From CAYVFC01 sp964450715 (lineage in GTDB: Bacteria > Myxococcota_A > Polyangia > Polyangiales > JAFGIB01), in assembly GCA_964450715.1 (NCBI GenBank), contig CAYVFC010000065.1:1-43194 (forward strand): 43,194 nt of DNA, written 5' to 3'. Each line of letters starts with the position of its first letter. Within the stretch, counting starts at the first letter, position 1. Shown piece after piece: positions 1 through 8,985 of the stretch. The translations under genes and the position numbers were made by a program. The notes under the pieces were generated by a model that made no database searches, was not told the origin of the DNA, and was given only the letters and a program-made list of their open reading frames with translations.

Positions 1-52
1 GCGCCCGCCCACGCGGCCGCAACCGGATCGTTTATTTTGCGGTGCCTCCTTA
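1..52 (-). repeat. Partial copy of dispersed inverted-repeat element, cut by window edge
   Basis: The reverse complement of these bases matches 40803-40854 at 50 of 52 positions, differing only where 40821 and 40840 lie. The match begins with TAAGGAGGCACCGC and runs to the window edge, so this is one end of a second copy of the element annotated at 40803-40998. The last bases double as the stop codon of the gene at 50-622. Seen directly in the sequence. Confidence 0.85.
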
Positions 53-622
53 GTCGCCGAAGGCTGCGCTCATCTTGTCGAGCATCGCCTGCTCCGGAGC
101 CGAGATCTTGCTGGTCAACCCCAGAATGCCGCCGCTGGCCTCGGCCACCGCGCGCGCCTGGCCGATCAGGCACTCCTTGAGATCGGCCCGCTCCGACTCC
201 GAGAGCGCCTCGCGCAGCCCTTCTATATAATGTATCCAGGCTGTGAGCATGTTTTCCGGCGGCTTGACCTGCAGCCAGCGTTCAACCAGCGCCAGGTCGA
301 TGACCGCATTGTCGGGCAGCACCTGCTCGACCGCCTTCTTGACCGCTTCCTTTTCCTTTTCGTCGATCTTCCCGTCCGCCCAGGCTACCTCGACCAGCGG
401 TACCATCGACAGCGTGGCGAGCGTCTCGGGCCGTACCTCCAGATCCACCAGCTTCTGCAATACGGCGTCGTTGCTGATACCGGATACCTCGGAGAGCCTC
501 TCCTTGGTCTTCTCCATGCGGCGCATCTTCTTGAGGTTATCGATGAGGACGCTGTCTCTCTCGAGGAAGAAGGCCCCCTCGAGATTGTTGCGAACGCCGT
601 CTAGTGCTTTCTTGGATGCCAT
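50..622 (-). CDS. TerB-like helical protein
   Basis: A 190-residue soluble protein with no signal peptide or membrane segment. The middle carries AWADGKIDEKEKEAV (about residues 80-94), the acidic helix motif typical of TerB-like (tellurite-resistance B / DjlA N-terminal) domains, which are all-helical and thought to bind metal through such acidic residues. The start has GGGAG nearby as a ribosome site. It lies 144 bases downstream of the acylase gene on the same strand and may be its own unit. Its stop codon lies inside a dispersed repeat. TerB family membership is inferred from this motif and the helical character only; a role in tellurite resistance should not be assumed because no other ter gene is present. 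Confidence 0.7.
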   Translation of the reverse strand: MASKKALDGVRNNLEGAFFLERDSVLIDNLKKMRRMEKTKERLSEVSGISNDAVLQKLVDLEVRPETLATLSMVPLVEVAWADGKIDEKEKEAVKKAVEQVLPDNAVIDLALVERWLQVKPPENMLTAWIHYIEGLREALSESERADLKECLIGQARAVAEASGGILGLTSKISAPEQAMLDKMSAAFGD

Positions 623-766
623 AACAGCTCCCGTTGTAGGTGTAAGAATGAGGGCCGGCTACTGCTCCGCGCGCCTCGGGTTCGGCGCTTCCGCGGGACC
701 GGCGGACGGGAGTGTACGGGCCTTCCGGAAAAGGGTCAACCGCCAGGCCCGGTCCGGAAAACCGCC

Positions 767-3271
767 TTAAAAGGGGCGCAAACGCAGCTCCCGGTCGTAC
801 TGCTTGCTCAGGTTTTCCGGACGAAACGGCAGGGGGTGGTTGCGGACCGCGATCCAGGGCTCGATCATGTCGTCGTAGTGAGCGCTGGCCGGGTTGCCCG
901 ACTGTCCGCCGTGGGTGATGAGAAAAGCCGGCTCGGGCAGGCCGAAGTCCACCACCATGCGCATGGCCGGAACAAACAGGGCATCAAAGTCCCGTCCCCA
1001 GTGGTAACCGGCCACATTGACCGTGTGCAGGTCCCCACCTGCCGGCTCCGGACCGCGGCTGAGAAAGCCGAGCAGCCGGGGAAACATCTCGGTAAAGGGA
1101 TGGGTCCAGCGGTAGGCGTGAAGCCGGCCCCATTTCCACTCGCGCGGATCGCTTCCCAGCCGCCGGCGGCATAGCTCCCAGGCGTCGGCCAGGGCGAGCG
1201 CCACCATCTCGGCCTTGCCCTCCTTCTCGGCCGTGGTGACGTCGTCAAAGAAGGGGCTCTGTTCTCGGACCAGCAGGTGGTCCTCGGGCGCGGCATAGGA
1301 GTCCATGACCATGGCGGTGAAGGCCTGCCATTCGACGCCATCGTCCGGCCCCAACTCGTCGAGAAAGACCCGGCGGGTGAAAGCGTGGTGAAAGGCACCC
1401 ATGAGCGCCGCTCCGGCCGCGCCCGCATCCATATCGCAGTCGAACCTCTCGGGGTGCAGAAACCGCAGGGCCGATCGCACGCGGCGCGCTTTCGCGCCCT
1501 CCTTCCAGGATTCGATGATCCGCTCGACCTCGGCCGCCAGCCCGCTCTCGAAGAGCAACCGCTGCGTTCCAAGCGCCATCAGCGAGAAGGTATCGGCGAA
1601 CATCCGCCTCACCTCATCGACCGTGAGTTCCCGCTTTCCCTCGGCCAGCTGTCTTATGCGCTCGATCCGTTCCGGGCCGACCCAGGAGTGGCTCAGGTAG
1701 TGCGCCGAGCTCGCATCGGTAGTGCGGTTGTTGGCCGTAGCCAGAAAACCGTCGGCCGGATCTATGACGTGCGGCTTCTGCGCGAAGGGCAGGTAGCCCT
1801 GCCAGTCATAAGCTCCGTCCCAGCCCGGCGAGGGCAGATGCCCGGTGCCCCGCTTGCGCAACGGGATGCGTCCGGTTACCTGCCAGCCGATGCTCTGCGC
1901 ATCGCCGTACAGGATATTGAGATAGATGCTGTCGATCAAAGCGAGCGCTTGGCGCGCCTGCTCCATGTCTCGAGCGCGCCCCATGGCCAAAAACCCCCTC
2001 AATCCCCGCTCGCCGTCGGCCATGGACCAGCGCAGCGCTAGCCCGTGCTGGCCGGTCGGGCGCAGCGGGATCGCCGGCACCCGCGGCATGGCCTCGAAGC
2101 CCCCCAGGGCCTGCTCCAGCAACGGGCCGTGCGCGGTGGAGCGGACCGTCTTCACCACTTCCGAGCCGCCGCGGACCGAGAAACGCTCCTGGCGCTCCTG
2201 CAGGGGACGGCACTGCTCGCGATAGCGAAAACAAACTCTATCCCCCCGCCGCTGCAGCTTCTCCACAAAAACATCCTGGCTATCCGCCGTGACCATGGTA
2301 GCGCCCCAGGCCAGCCGGCCGTTGAACCCCAGGGTGATCACCGGCACACCCGGCAGCATCACGCCGGCCGCTTCGTAACCGGGAGCCTTGAGATGCATGA
2401 TCATCCAGGCCGAGGGAAAGGTCAGGTACAGGTGCGTATCGTTGGCCACGATGGACTTGCCGCTCCGGGTACGGCTGCCCGAAAAGGCCCAGTTGTTGGA
2501 AGCCGGCCCAAATGTACCTATCAGCCCCCGCAGCCGTTCCGTCGCCAGGAGCGCCGCCCGCGGATCGCCGCCCCCGCCCCCGAGCTCGACGCCGTCAAGC
2601 TTGGCCGCCTCGACAAAGGGCAGCGGCTCGTCCGGGTGGGAGGGGAAGAGATAGGCTGCCCTTTTGGTGCCGAGCTTCTGCGCGAAGAGGAGAAAGCTGA
2701 GCTCTTCGGGGAGGTTGGCCGAGAGCGTATAGTTGAGCAGGCCGTATACGCAGAGGCAATCCACCGGCTGCCAGGGCTCGGGTCGGTAGCGCAGAAGCTC
2801 GAGCTCGAAGGGAAGGTGCGCGTGCGACTCGAGGTAGGCGTTGACCCCGTCCGCGAACCGCCCGAGGTAGCGCTTCTCTTCCGGAGAAAGCTCTCGGTAC
2901 GATCGCTCGGCAAAGCGTTCGATGCCCACCGTGCGCATCAACACGTCGGTGGCAAGCGCCTCCTGCCCCAGGATCTCGGCCATCCGCCCCCGGGCGGCCA
3001 TCTTCATCACCGTCATCTGCCAGAGGCGATCGGAAGCCATGGCATAGCCTACCGCCAGGGCCAGGTCCTCCATGCTGCGCGCCTCGATCAGGGGGATGCC
3101 CAGCCGGTCGCGCCGGATACTGGCGGGCTGCCCGAGCCCGGCGAGCTTCACCTCCCCCTGCACAGGATCCACAGAGCGGGCCAGCCGGTAGTCGACGAAC
3201 GGCTTGAACAGAAAGGCGAGCGCGGCGAGCAACGCGGCTGGCAGCAGACCGTAGAGCAGGATCTTTTTCAT
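767..3271 (-). CDS. Penicillin acylase family N-terminal nucleophile hydrolase
   Basis: 834 residues, the usual size of the penicillin/acyl-homoserine-lactone/cephalosporin acylase precursors. These self-cleave to alpha and beta chains and hydrolyse amide bonds with the new N-terminal Ser. The N-terminus has one hydrophobic segment (about residues 4-24), so the enzyme is exported or membrane-anchored. The alpha region carries DRLGIPLIEARSMEDLALA and YAMASDRLWQM, typical of the family. The motif GPASNNWAFSG places the likely catalytic Ser at residue 258, the first residue of the beta chain. FLATANNRT and GGQSGNP near the C-terminus also fit. The thioesterase gene starts only 26 bases upstream on the same strand, suggesting an acyl-group theme. 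Substrate (beta-lactam, AHL, other N-acyl compound) cannot be told from sequence. Confidence 0.9.
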   Translation of the reverse strand: MKKILLYGLLPAALLAALAFLFKPFVDYRLARSVDPVQGEVKLAGLGQPASIRRDRLGIPLIEARSMEDLALAVGYAMASDRLWQMTVMKMAARGRMAEILGQEALATDVLMRTVGIERFAERSYRELSPEEKRYLGRFADGVNAYLESHAHLPFELELLRYRPEPWQPVDCLCVYGLLNYTLSANLPEELSFLLFAQKLGTKRAAYLFPSHPDEPLPFVEAAKLDGVELGGGGGDPRAALLATERLRGLIGTFGPASNNWAFSGSRTRSGKSIVANDTHLYLTFPSAWMIMHLKAPGYEAAGVMLPGVPVITLGFNGRLAWGATMVTADSQDVFVEKLQRRGDRVCFRYREQCRPLQERQERFSVRGGSEVVKTVRSTAHGPLLEQALGGFEAMPRVPAIPLRPTGQHGLALRWSMADGERGLRGFLAMGRARDMEQARQALALIDSIYLNILYGDAQSIGWQVTGRIPLRKRGTGHLPSPGWDGAYDWQGYLPFAQKPHVIDPADGFLATANNRTTDASSAHYLSHSWVGPERIERIRQLAEGKRELTVDEVRRMFADTFSLMALGTQRLLFESGLAAEVERIIESWKEGAKARRVRSALRFLHPERFDCDMDAGAAGAALMGAFHHAFTRRVFLDELGPDDGVEWQAFTAMVMDSYAAPEDHLLVREQSPFFDDVTTAEKEGKAEMVALALADAWELCRRRLGSDPREWKWGRLHAYRWTHPFTEMFPRLLGFLSRGPEPAGGDLHTVNVAGYHWGRDFDALFVPAMRMVVDFGLPEPAFLITHGGQSGNPASAHYDDMIEPWIAVRNHPLPFRPENLSKQYDRELRLRPF

Positions 3272-3297
3272 CTCCCCCCGCTGACCGAGCCGTCCCT

Positions 3298-4059
3298 TCA
3301 GCCCTCCACCTCGACCCGGGCCAGCGCCATCAGCTCGCCGTCGGGCTCGCGCTTCATGTCGAAGGCGTATTGGCCCGGTTGACCGGGCGACTGCCAGGTG
3401 GCCACCCGCAGCCGGTCCACGGCGCGGGCCTGGCCCTCGTAGCTGATGGTCAGGCGCCGCACCCGGCCCGAGGCGCGGGCGCTGTCCGGCCCGTAGCCTC
3501 CCTGGGCCGCGCAGGCGTAGCGCGCGTCCTCGGCGTAGTTAACGTAACGAGCCTCGTTTACATGTTGTAGCAGGTCCAGATCGGAGTAGCGGACGCGGAA
3601 GTCGTGCGACCAGGCGTCCGCCGGCACGGGCAGTGTATCGAGCCGAGGCAGCTCGATGGTCTTCTTGTCGACGATGAAGCGGCGTATCCCCTCGTCCAGC
3701 GGCCGGGGCTTGCCCTCCAGGTCCAGCGAGACCACGGCGACCGTCGCCCGCCCGAATATACCGCCCGCCCCGGGCGAAGAAAGGGTGTGACCGAAGGTTA
3801 GGCTGCTGCGCCCTACCCCGGCGATCCACATCACCGCCTCCACCCGGTCGTCGAAGTGAAGCTCGGCGTCTAGCTCGATGCTCTGCGCGCGCATCACTCC
3901 GCTCAGAAAAAAGGGCCCTATCCTTCCTTGCGCGCTCAGCGCGTGCCAGCGCTGGTTCTCTAGCAAGCGGATCACCGCCGGCAGCGACACTTTACCCGTG
4001 AAGTCGAGGTCGTGGGCGCGGATCTTGAAGGTATGGGTGAGGAACTCTCGGTCCGTCAT
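3298..4059 (-). CDS. Acyl-ACP thioesterase-like double-hotdog protein
   Basis: 253 residues when started at the ATG giving MTDREFLTHTF; an in-frame TTG 45 bases upstream would add residues that look non-conserved, so the ATG is preferred although no clear ribosome site is visible. Two hotdog folds follow each other: FKIRAHDLDFTGKVSLPAVI at about residues 10-30 and FRVRYSDLDLLQHVNEARYV at about 160-180. The second has the D-x-D/N-HVNN-like pattern of bacterial acyl-ACP and acyl-CoA thioesterases. It probably releases fatty acids from ACP or CoA in the cytoplasm. It lies 26 bases upstream of the acylase gene and probably shares its transcript. Confidence 0.8.
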   Translation of the reverse strand: MTDREFLTHTFKIRAHDLDFTGKVSLPAVIRLLENQRWHALSAQGRIGPFFLSGVMRAQSIELDAELHFDDRVEAVMWIAGVGRSSLTFGHTLSSPGAGGIFGRATVAVVSLDLEGKPRPLDEGIRRFIVDKKTIELPRLDTLPVPADAWSHDFRVRYSDLDLLQHVNEARYVNYAEDARYACAAQGGYGPDSARASGRVRRLTISYEGQARAVDRLRVATWQSPGQPGQYAFDMKREPDGELMALARVEVEG

Positions 4060-4416
4060 GGCGTATCGGGGGCAATGCATACGCCATGGTCGGCGGGCAA
4101 GCAATCGGACTGCGGGCGGCTTGGCGACGGGCGGCGGAAACTACTAGGCACGACCGCGACAGGGCCGCCATGGGCGTGCCAGAGTGTGCCAGGGACCAGG
4201 GGCCTCCGGGAGCGGCTCGGACCGTTCCGGCGATACGTTTACAGCTACGCGGCAGCATTTCGACCGGAAATACGCAGGCCAACCGGGCGAAAACGCTCGT
4301 AGGGTTGGCGAACAAGGCGACAGACACTCGGTATGACGCTTGCATATACTATATGTGCGGCCGCCGCCACGGCGATGCCGCGGGCCGGCGCCCCGTCGCC
4401 GACGGAGAAATCGACC
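4060..4416. other. Divergent intergenic region, 357 bases
   Basis: Lies between the thioesterase gene (leftward) and the beta-propeller gene (rightward), so it should hold both promoters. A TATACT hexamer at 4345-4350 could be a -10 box for the rightward gene, but no convincing -35 box accompanies it. The ribosome site GGAG at 4404-4407 belongs to the beta-propeller gene. I see no tRNA or clear hairpin. Confidence 0.5.
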
Positions 4417-7400
4417 ATGCGAAAAACACCTCTTCGAACCTTCACCCGGGTGCCTCTAGCCTCGCTCGGTTTTCTCGCCCTGCTGCTCGTCGCCGGATGT
4501 TCCGCCGGATCCGGAGGCTCCGAACCGGGCGAAAATGAGGGCGGCGATCCGCCCGGACAGAGCGGCCCCTTCGAGAGCTACTGGCCGGGCGCGGGCGGCT
4601 ACGCCGCCGGTCCCATGGCCGCCGCCGACGCCACCGCGGGCGAGGGGATGATGCTGGACGGCAGCGGTGCGGCACAGAACGCGGGTGGGAGCGATGCGGC
4701 GCGCGCCATCGTCGAGGCCGACATCATCCAGGTACAGGGCGACAGGCTCTATGCATTGTCGCGCACCGGCGGATTGAGCGTGATCGACATCTCCGAGCGC
4801 GACCGGCTGCAGATGCTGGGCAAGTACCAGGAGACCCGCCAGGCCGAGCCCTTCGAGATGTACCTGCGCGAGGACGTGGCCCTGGTGATGTTCTCCGACT
4901 GGGGCCAGTACGTGCGGAACGAGGACGAAACGGGCTGGGCCTGGGTACAGGTGAGCAAGCTGCTGGCGCTGGACGTGAGCGATCCGGCGGACATCCGCCT
5001 GCTGGGAGGCTTCGAAATACCGGGCGCCATCAGCGACTCGCGCATCGTGGGCGACGTGCTGTACCTGGTCGGCTACCAGGATGGTTACTGCTGGGATTGC
5101 GCGCAGGGAAGCCCCCGCACCTCGGTCATCTCGCTCGACCTGTCCGATCCAGCGCGCATCGCCAAGGTCGATCAGCTCGATTACGAGGATGACGACAACC
5201 AGTGGGGCTGGAACCGGCGCAGCATCACCGTAACCACCGAGCGCATGTACGTGGCCGGTCCCGAATACGGCGATCAGGGACCCGTGGGATCGACCATACA
5301 GGTGGTAGACATCTCGGACCCGGGCGGCCAGATGGTAGAAGGCGCACGCGTGCAGGCCGAGGGCCAGATCTCCAGCCGCTGGCAGATGGACGAGCACCAG
5401 GACGTACTGCGCGTCATCAGCCAACCGCCGGTCTGGAACCTCGATGAGCCCCCGGTGGTGCAGACCTTCACCGTCGTATCCTCGCAGCAGCTCGAGCCGC
5501 TGGGCCGGACCGAGCTCCAGCTGCCGCGGCCCGAGCAGCTGCAGAGCACCCGCTTCGACGGCCCCCGCGCCTATGCCATCACCTTCGAGCGGACCGACCC
5601 CCTGTTCACCATCGATCTGTCCGACCCGGCCGCACCCCGACAGGCGGGGGAGCTGGAAATGCCGGGCTGGGTCTACCACATGGAACCGCGCGGCGAGCGC
5701 CTCTTCGGGCTGGGCTTCGACCAGGGCGCGGCCGAGGGCTCCATCACCGTGTCGCTGTTCGATGTGAGCGATCTGGCGCAGCCGACCATGCTCAGCCGCG
5801 TCAACTTCGGCGGCGACTGGGGGCAGCTTCCCGAGGACCAGGACCGCATCCACAAGGCATTCCGGGTGCTGGACGACCTGGGGCTGGTCCTGGTGCCCTT
5901 CTCGGGCTGGTCCTACCAGGACATGGAATCGTGCGGCTACCACCGCAGCGGGGTACAGCTGGTAGACATGGACCTCGGGAGCGACACGCTGACCCTGCGC
6001 GGGATGGCGCCCTCGCTCGGTGAGGCGCGCCGGGCCTTCCTGCACGACACGCGGCTTTTCACCGTCAATGACCAGCGCGTCGCCATCTTCGACATCGACG
6101 ACCGCAGCGCGCCCGCGCTCACCGCCGAGCTGGCCCTGACCCGCAACGTCGGCCAGATGTTCGCGTTGCATAACGGCACGGTGGCGCGACTGGGAGGCGA
6201 CTGGTGGACGAACGAGATGATACTGGACCTGGTCGAGATGGACGATGTCGAGCTACCGCAAGCCGGAACGGCCGAGCTGAGCCTGAATCAGGAGGCGCTA
6301 GATGATACCGGTGGCTGCGACGACTACATGTACGTGCAGAGCGCGCACGCTCAGGGAGACCTGCTTTTCCTGCTCTACCGGGCCGAGCGCTACAACGATG
6401 TCGACTGGACACTGGTATCCGGCTTGCTGGTGGTGGACGCGAGCGACCCGGGCGCACCGGCGGTGCTCGCCCGGCAGGAGTGGCCGCTGAACCAAAACTG
6501 GTGGTACTTCGACGGCTACTACTCCTACGGCGTATCAGCCGGGGGCACCTCGGTGGTGCACACCGCCAAGGCCCTGGCCATGATGGAAGCCTCCTGGGAA
6601 GACACGGGTTCCGGAGGCACCAACCACTACAGGCTGCGCGTGATAGACATCTCGGACCCCGACAATCCGAGCTCCCAGGTCCTGGCGCTGCCCGATGCCG
6701 AGAGCTACGGGGGACTGGTCGCATCGGGTGACCTGGTCGCCACCAGCCACTACCAGCCGGTGGCCGGCAGCCCCGGCACCGTGCGTTTCTACCTGGATCG
6801 CTTCGATCTATCCGATCCGTCCGCGCCGCGCGCGCTTGAGCCTCTGAACGTCCCGGGTGGGTTGATGCACCTCGACGCCGCCAAGGGACGCGCGGTGACC
6901 TCGGAACTCAGGCAGTTAGGCACGGAAGAGGGGATGAGCTGGGAGCAGTGCGCCGAGCGCTTCGCCAGGTTCGACTTCGAGTGGGACGAGAACATCATCG
7001 ACTGGGACGCGGCCACCGGGACCTGCACCGGGCACGCGCAGGTGCTGCACCTGGTGGCGCTCAGGGAGAGCGGCGCGGCGCTGCTCGACAGTTACCGGGT
7101 CGCCGAGGACCGCAACGCCGTCAACGCCAGCCTGGGTGACGGCGTGCTGTTCGCTACGCTGAGCCAGAACAGCTACGGCTACGGTCCGATGATCATGATG
7201 GACTGCTTCGGGCCCTGCGGCGGCTACTACGGCGGCGCGACAGATCCCAGCGAGCTGCTGGTGCTGGGAGGCATCGACGCGAACGCCTTCCAGGTCGGAC
7301 GCATCGAGATCGAGGACATGGACCAGTGGCAGGGATGGTGGGGGGCCTCGCAGGTATATGCCGCCGGTCGCATGGCACTGGTCGTCGGCAACAGCGAGCT

Positions 7401-7548
7401 GGCCATCGTGGACGCCGGCGATCCGGCCCACCCGGTGGTGCAGGGCGTCCGGACGGTTGCCGGATATATCCAGCATGTCGCCGTGGACGGGGACAGGGCG
7501 CTGCTCTCGCTGGGCGAGTACGGCGCGCAGGTCATCGACCTACGGTAG
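4417..7548 (+). CDS. Large secreted lipoprotein with beta-propeller domain
   Basis: 1043 residues. The start is the ATG at MRKTPL, 9 bases after GGAG; longer in-frame starts would bury the signal peptide. The signal peptide ends in LLLVAGC, with the lipidated Cys at residue 28, followed by a Gly/Ser/Glu-rich linker. The rest contains many repeats of the form VDISDP or DLSDPA (for example LSVIDISERD, VISLDLSDPA, IQVVDISDPG, VDASDPGAP, VIDISDPDNP, FDLSDPSAP) separated by beta-strand-rich stretches, the signature of the secreted C-terminal beta-propeller family (PF09826 type) and LVIVD repeats. Such proteins are exported and their function is unknown; propellers usually bind partners. A cluster of Cys pairs (CWDC, CFGPCGG) suggests disulfides, consistent with an extracytoplasmic site. 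Single-gene transcript. Confidence 0.85.
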   Translation: MRKTPLRTFTRVPLASLGFLALLLVAGCSAGSGGSEPGENEGGDPPGQSGPFESYWPGAGGYAAGPMAAADATAGEGMMLDGSGAAQNAGGSDAARAIVEADIIQVQGDRLYALSRTGGLSVIDISERDRLQMLGKYQETRQAEPFEMYLREDVALVMFSDWGQYVRNEDETGWAWVQVSKLLALDVSDPADIRLLGGFEIPGAISDSRIVGDVLYLVGYQDGYCWDCAQGSPRTSVISLDLSDPARIAKVDQLDYEDDDNQWGWNRRSITVTTERMYVAGPEYGDQGPVGSTIQVVDISDPGGQMVEGARVQAEGQISSRWQMDEHQDVLRVISQPPVWNLDEPPVVQTFTVVSSQQLEPLGRTELQLPRPEQLQSTRFDGPRAYAITFERTDPLFTIDLSDPAAPRQAGELEMPGWVYHMEPRGERLFGLGFDQGAAEGSITVSLFDVSDLAQPTMLSRVNFGGDWGQLPEDQDRIHKAFRVLDDLGLVLVPFSGWSYQDMESCGYHRSGVQLVDMDLGSDTLTLRGMAPSLGEARRAFLHDTRLFTVNDQRVAIFDIDDRSAPALTAELALTRNVGQMFALHNGTVARLGGDWWTNEMILDLVEMDDVELPQAGTAELSLNQEALDDTGGCDDYMYVQSAHAQGDLLFLLYRAERYNDVDWTLVSGLLVVDASDPGAPAVLARQEWPLNQNWWYFDGYYSYGVSAGGTSVVHTAKALAMMEASWEDTGSGGTNHYRLRVIDISDPDNPSSQVLALPDAESYGGLVASGDLVATSHYQPVAGSPGTVRFYLDRFDLSDPSAPRALEPLNVPGGLMHLDAAKGRAVTSELRQLGTEEGMSWEQCAERFARFDFEWDENIIDWDAATGTCTGHAQVLHLVALRESGAALLDSYRVAEDRNAVNASLGDGVLFATLSQNSYGYGPMIMMDCFGPCGGYYGGATDPSELLVLGGIDANAFQVGRIEIEDMDQWQGWWGASQVYAAGRMALVVGNSELAIVDAGDPAHPVVQGVRTVAGYIQHVAVDGDRALLSLGEYGAQVIDLR

Positions 7549-7553
7549 CTACC

Positions 7554-7595
7554 GGGGAGGGGGCGAGCCCGAACGGGAGGGGGCACGCCCCTCCC
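7554..7595. terminator. G/C-rich hairpins between convergent genes
   Basis: Left arm GGGAGGGG (7575-7582) pairs with CCCCTCCC (7588-7595) around a 5-base loop. It sits between the stops of the beta-propeller gene and the exonuclease gene, so it may end transcription from both sides, but there is no T tract. The bases just before it (7554-7570) are identical over 17 bases to 16880-16896 after znuB, so it also belongs to a dispersed hairpin repeat. Confidence 0.5.
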
Positions 7596-7611
7596 CTACG
7601 CCCCTACACCC

Positions 7612-8973
7612 CTACGCGCCCTGCCGGACGGCCTTGCGCTCGATGCGGCCGAGCCGCTTCTCGTTGCCCTCGTCCCCCTCGACCTCTACCGCGTGGCGCG
7701 CGTGCTCGAGCGCGCGCCGGTAGTCCTTGAGCTTGTGCTCGTAAAGCTTGGCCAGCGCCAGGTGGATGACCGCCGCCATCTCCTCGTCCGGACCGGCCTC
7801 GAGCGCCCGGTGCAGCGACCGCGCCTCGGCCTGGTGGTCGCCCTGCTGACGCGCCAGCTTGGCGGTAAGCAGCAGCGCGTCCACGGCCAAATTGTCGCTG
7901 CCCGTGCCCTCGACCGCTGCGGTGGCAAAGCAGAGCGCCCGCTCCGGGTCGCCGGCGCGCGAGGCTAGCCGGGCGTAGGCCAGATGGTCGCGCGGGTCGT
8001 CCGCGCGCTGCACCGACTCGAAGTGCTTGCCCAGATTGCCCAGGATGGCAGCCAACGCGATCAGATCATTGGCGTTGTGCTTCTGCACCGGCAGCATGCG
8101 CCGCGGGTCCTCCCCGTTGAGGAAGCCCAGGTATATCCCTGGTATTTCGCTGCCGTCTACGTCGCCCTCGCGGTAAAAGCCCAGCACCCGGCGCTCCACC
8201 TCGGTGAGCCTGACCTCGGCCATGCGCGGGCGGTAGATCCTTCGCGCGCAGTGCAGCAGATCGATGTGCGGCGGATCGGGCGGCGGGGATAGATGATTCA
8301 TGACGAAACGCGTGCGCAGCAGCGGCCAGTCGAAGCATTTGCCGTTGTAGGTGACCAGACACGAGGAACCTTCCACCAGCTCGGCTACCCGGCGCAGCAG
8401 GGGCTCCTCCCCGCCGAAGCGCTCCAGCAGCAGCTGCTCCAGCCGTAACACCCCCTGCTCGAACCAGGCCAGGCCGACCAGGAAGGCGACCGTGCCCGTG
8501 CCGCCGGCCAGCCCGGTGGTCTCGGTATCCAGGATGAGCATCCGTTCGAGCTCCACCTCGCGGAGCGAGGAGTCGAGCGCCAGCTCGGCCACCAGCTCCC
8601 GACTCACCCCTAGCGCCGAGCCGACCGGTACTCTGCCATGGTGGTGGTCGGGCTCGAGCAGCTGCTCGCAGACATAGAACATCCCGTGTGAGCTCTTCCT
8701 CCGGGTCGCGGGAAGCTCGTCCCAGCGGGCGGAACCGCGCCGGGATGGCCGGGCGACCTGCCGCCGGTCGGCCTGCGCCACCTTGTCGATGAGCGAGCGC
8801 AGGCGGGCGATGCGGTCGGCTCTGGACTCGCTCTCGCCCGCGGCGACAAAGGCCAGCGAGCTCGAAGCCTGACCGCCCGCCGCTTCGTCCCTTCGAGACG
8901 GCGGAGCGGTTCGCCCGGGGTCGTCTCCGTGCTCCCCCTGCCTGAGCCTGCCGAGCTTCTTTCTGAGATCCAT
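7612..8973 (-). CDS. mrfB: MrfB/YprB-like ribonuclease H-fold exonuclease with TPR tail
   Basis: 453 residues. The centre is a DEDD exonuclease of the RNase_H_2 type: motif I ILDTETTGLAGGTGTVAF (about residue 148), motif II TYNGKCFDWPLL (about 210), motif III KHNANDLIALAAI (about 300). The C-terminal 120 residues form helical TPR-like repeats (ARLASRAGDPERALCFA, ALAKLYEHKLKDYRRALEHA). The N-terminal 90 residues are low in complexity. It starts 12 bases after the helicase stop, so the two are co-transcribed. In Bacillus subtilis the same helicase-exonuclease pair, MrfA and MrfB (YprA, YprB), repairs mitomycin C damage. The pairing here supports the same role; the symbol is by similarity and gene order. 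Confidence 0.82.
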   Translation of the reverse strand: MDLRKKLGRLRQGEHGDDPGRTAPPSRRDEAAGGQASSSLAFVAAGESESRADRIARLRSLIDKVAQADRRQVARPSRRGSARWDELPATRRKSSHGMFYVCEQLLEPDHHHGRVPVGSALGVSRELVAELALDSSLREVELERMLILDTETTGLAGGTGTVAFLVGLAWFEQGVLRLEQLLLERFGGEEPLLRRVAELVEGSSCLVTYNGKCFDWPLLRTRFVMNHLSPPPDPPHIDLLHCARRIYRPRMAEVRLTEVERRVLGFYREGDVDGSEIPGIYLGFLNGEDPRRMLPVQKHNANDLIALAAILGNLGKHFESVQRADDPRDHLAYARLASRAGDPERALCFATAAVEGTGSDNLAVDALLLTAKLARQQGDHQAEARSLHRALEAGPDEEMAAVIHLALAKLYEHKLKDYRRALEHARHAVEVEGDEGNEKRLGRIERKAVRQGA

Positions 8974-8985
8974 CGGCCCTGCCGT

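Noticed and set aside
2045..3382. 445-codon plus-strand frame opposite the acylase
   Set aside because: No ribosome site or domain; the minus-strand acylase is clearly the gene.
4456..6171. 571-codon open frame on the minus strand opposite the beta-propeller gene
   Set aside because: Codon pattern and protein features belong to the plus-strand gene; the antisense frame is open because of GC-rich third positions and shows no domain.
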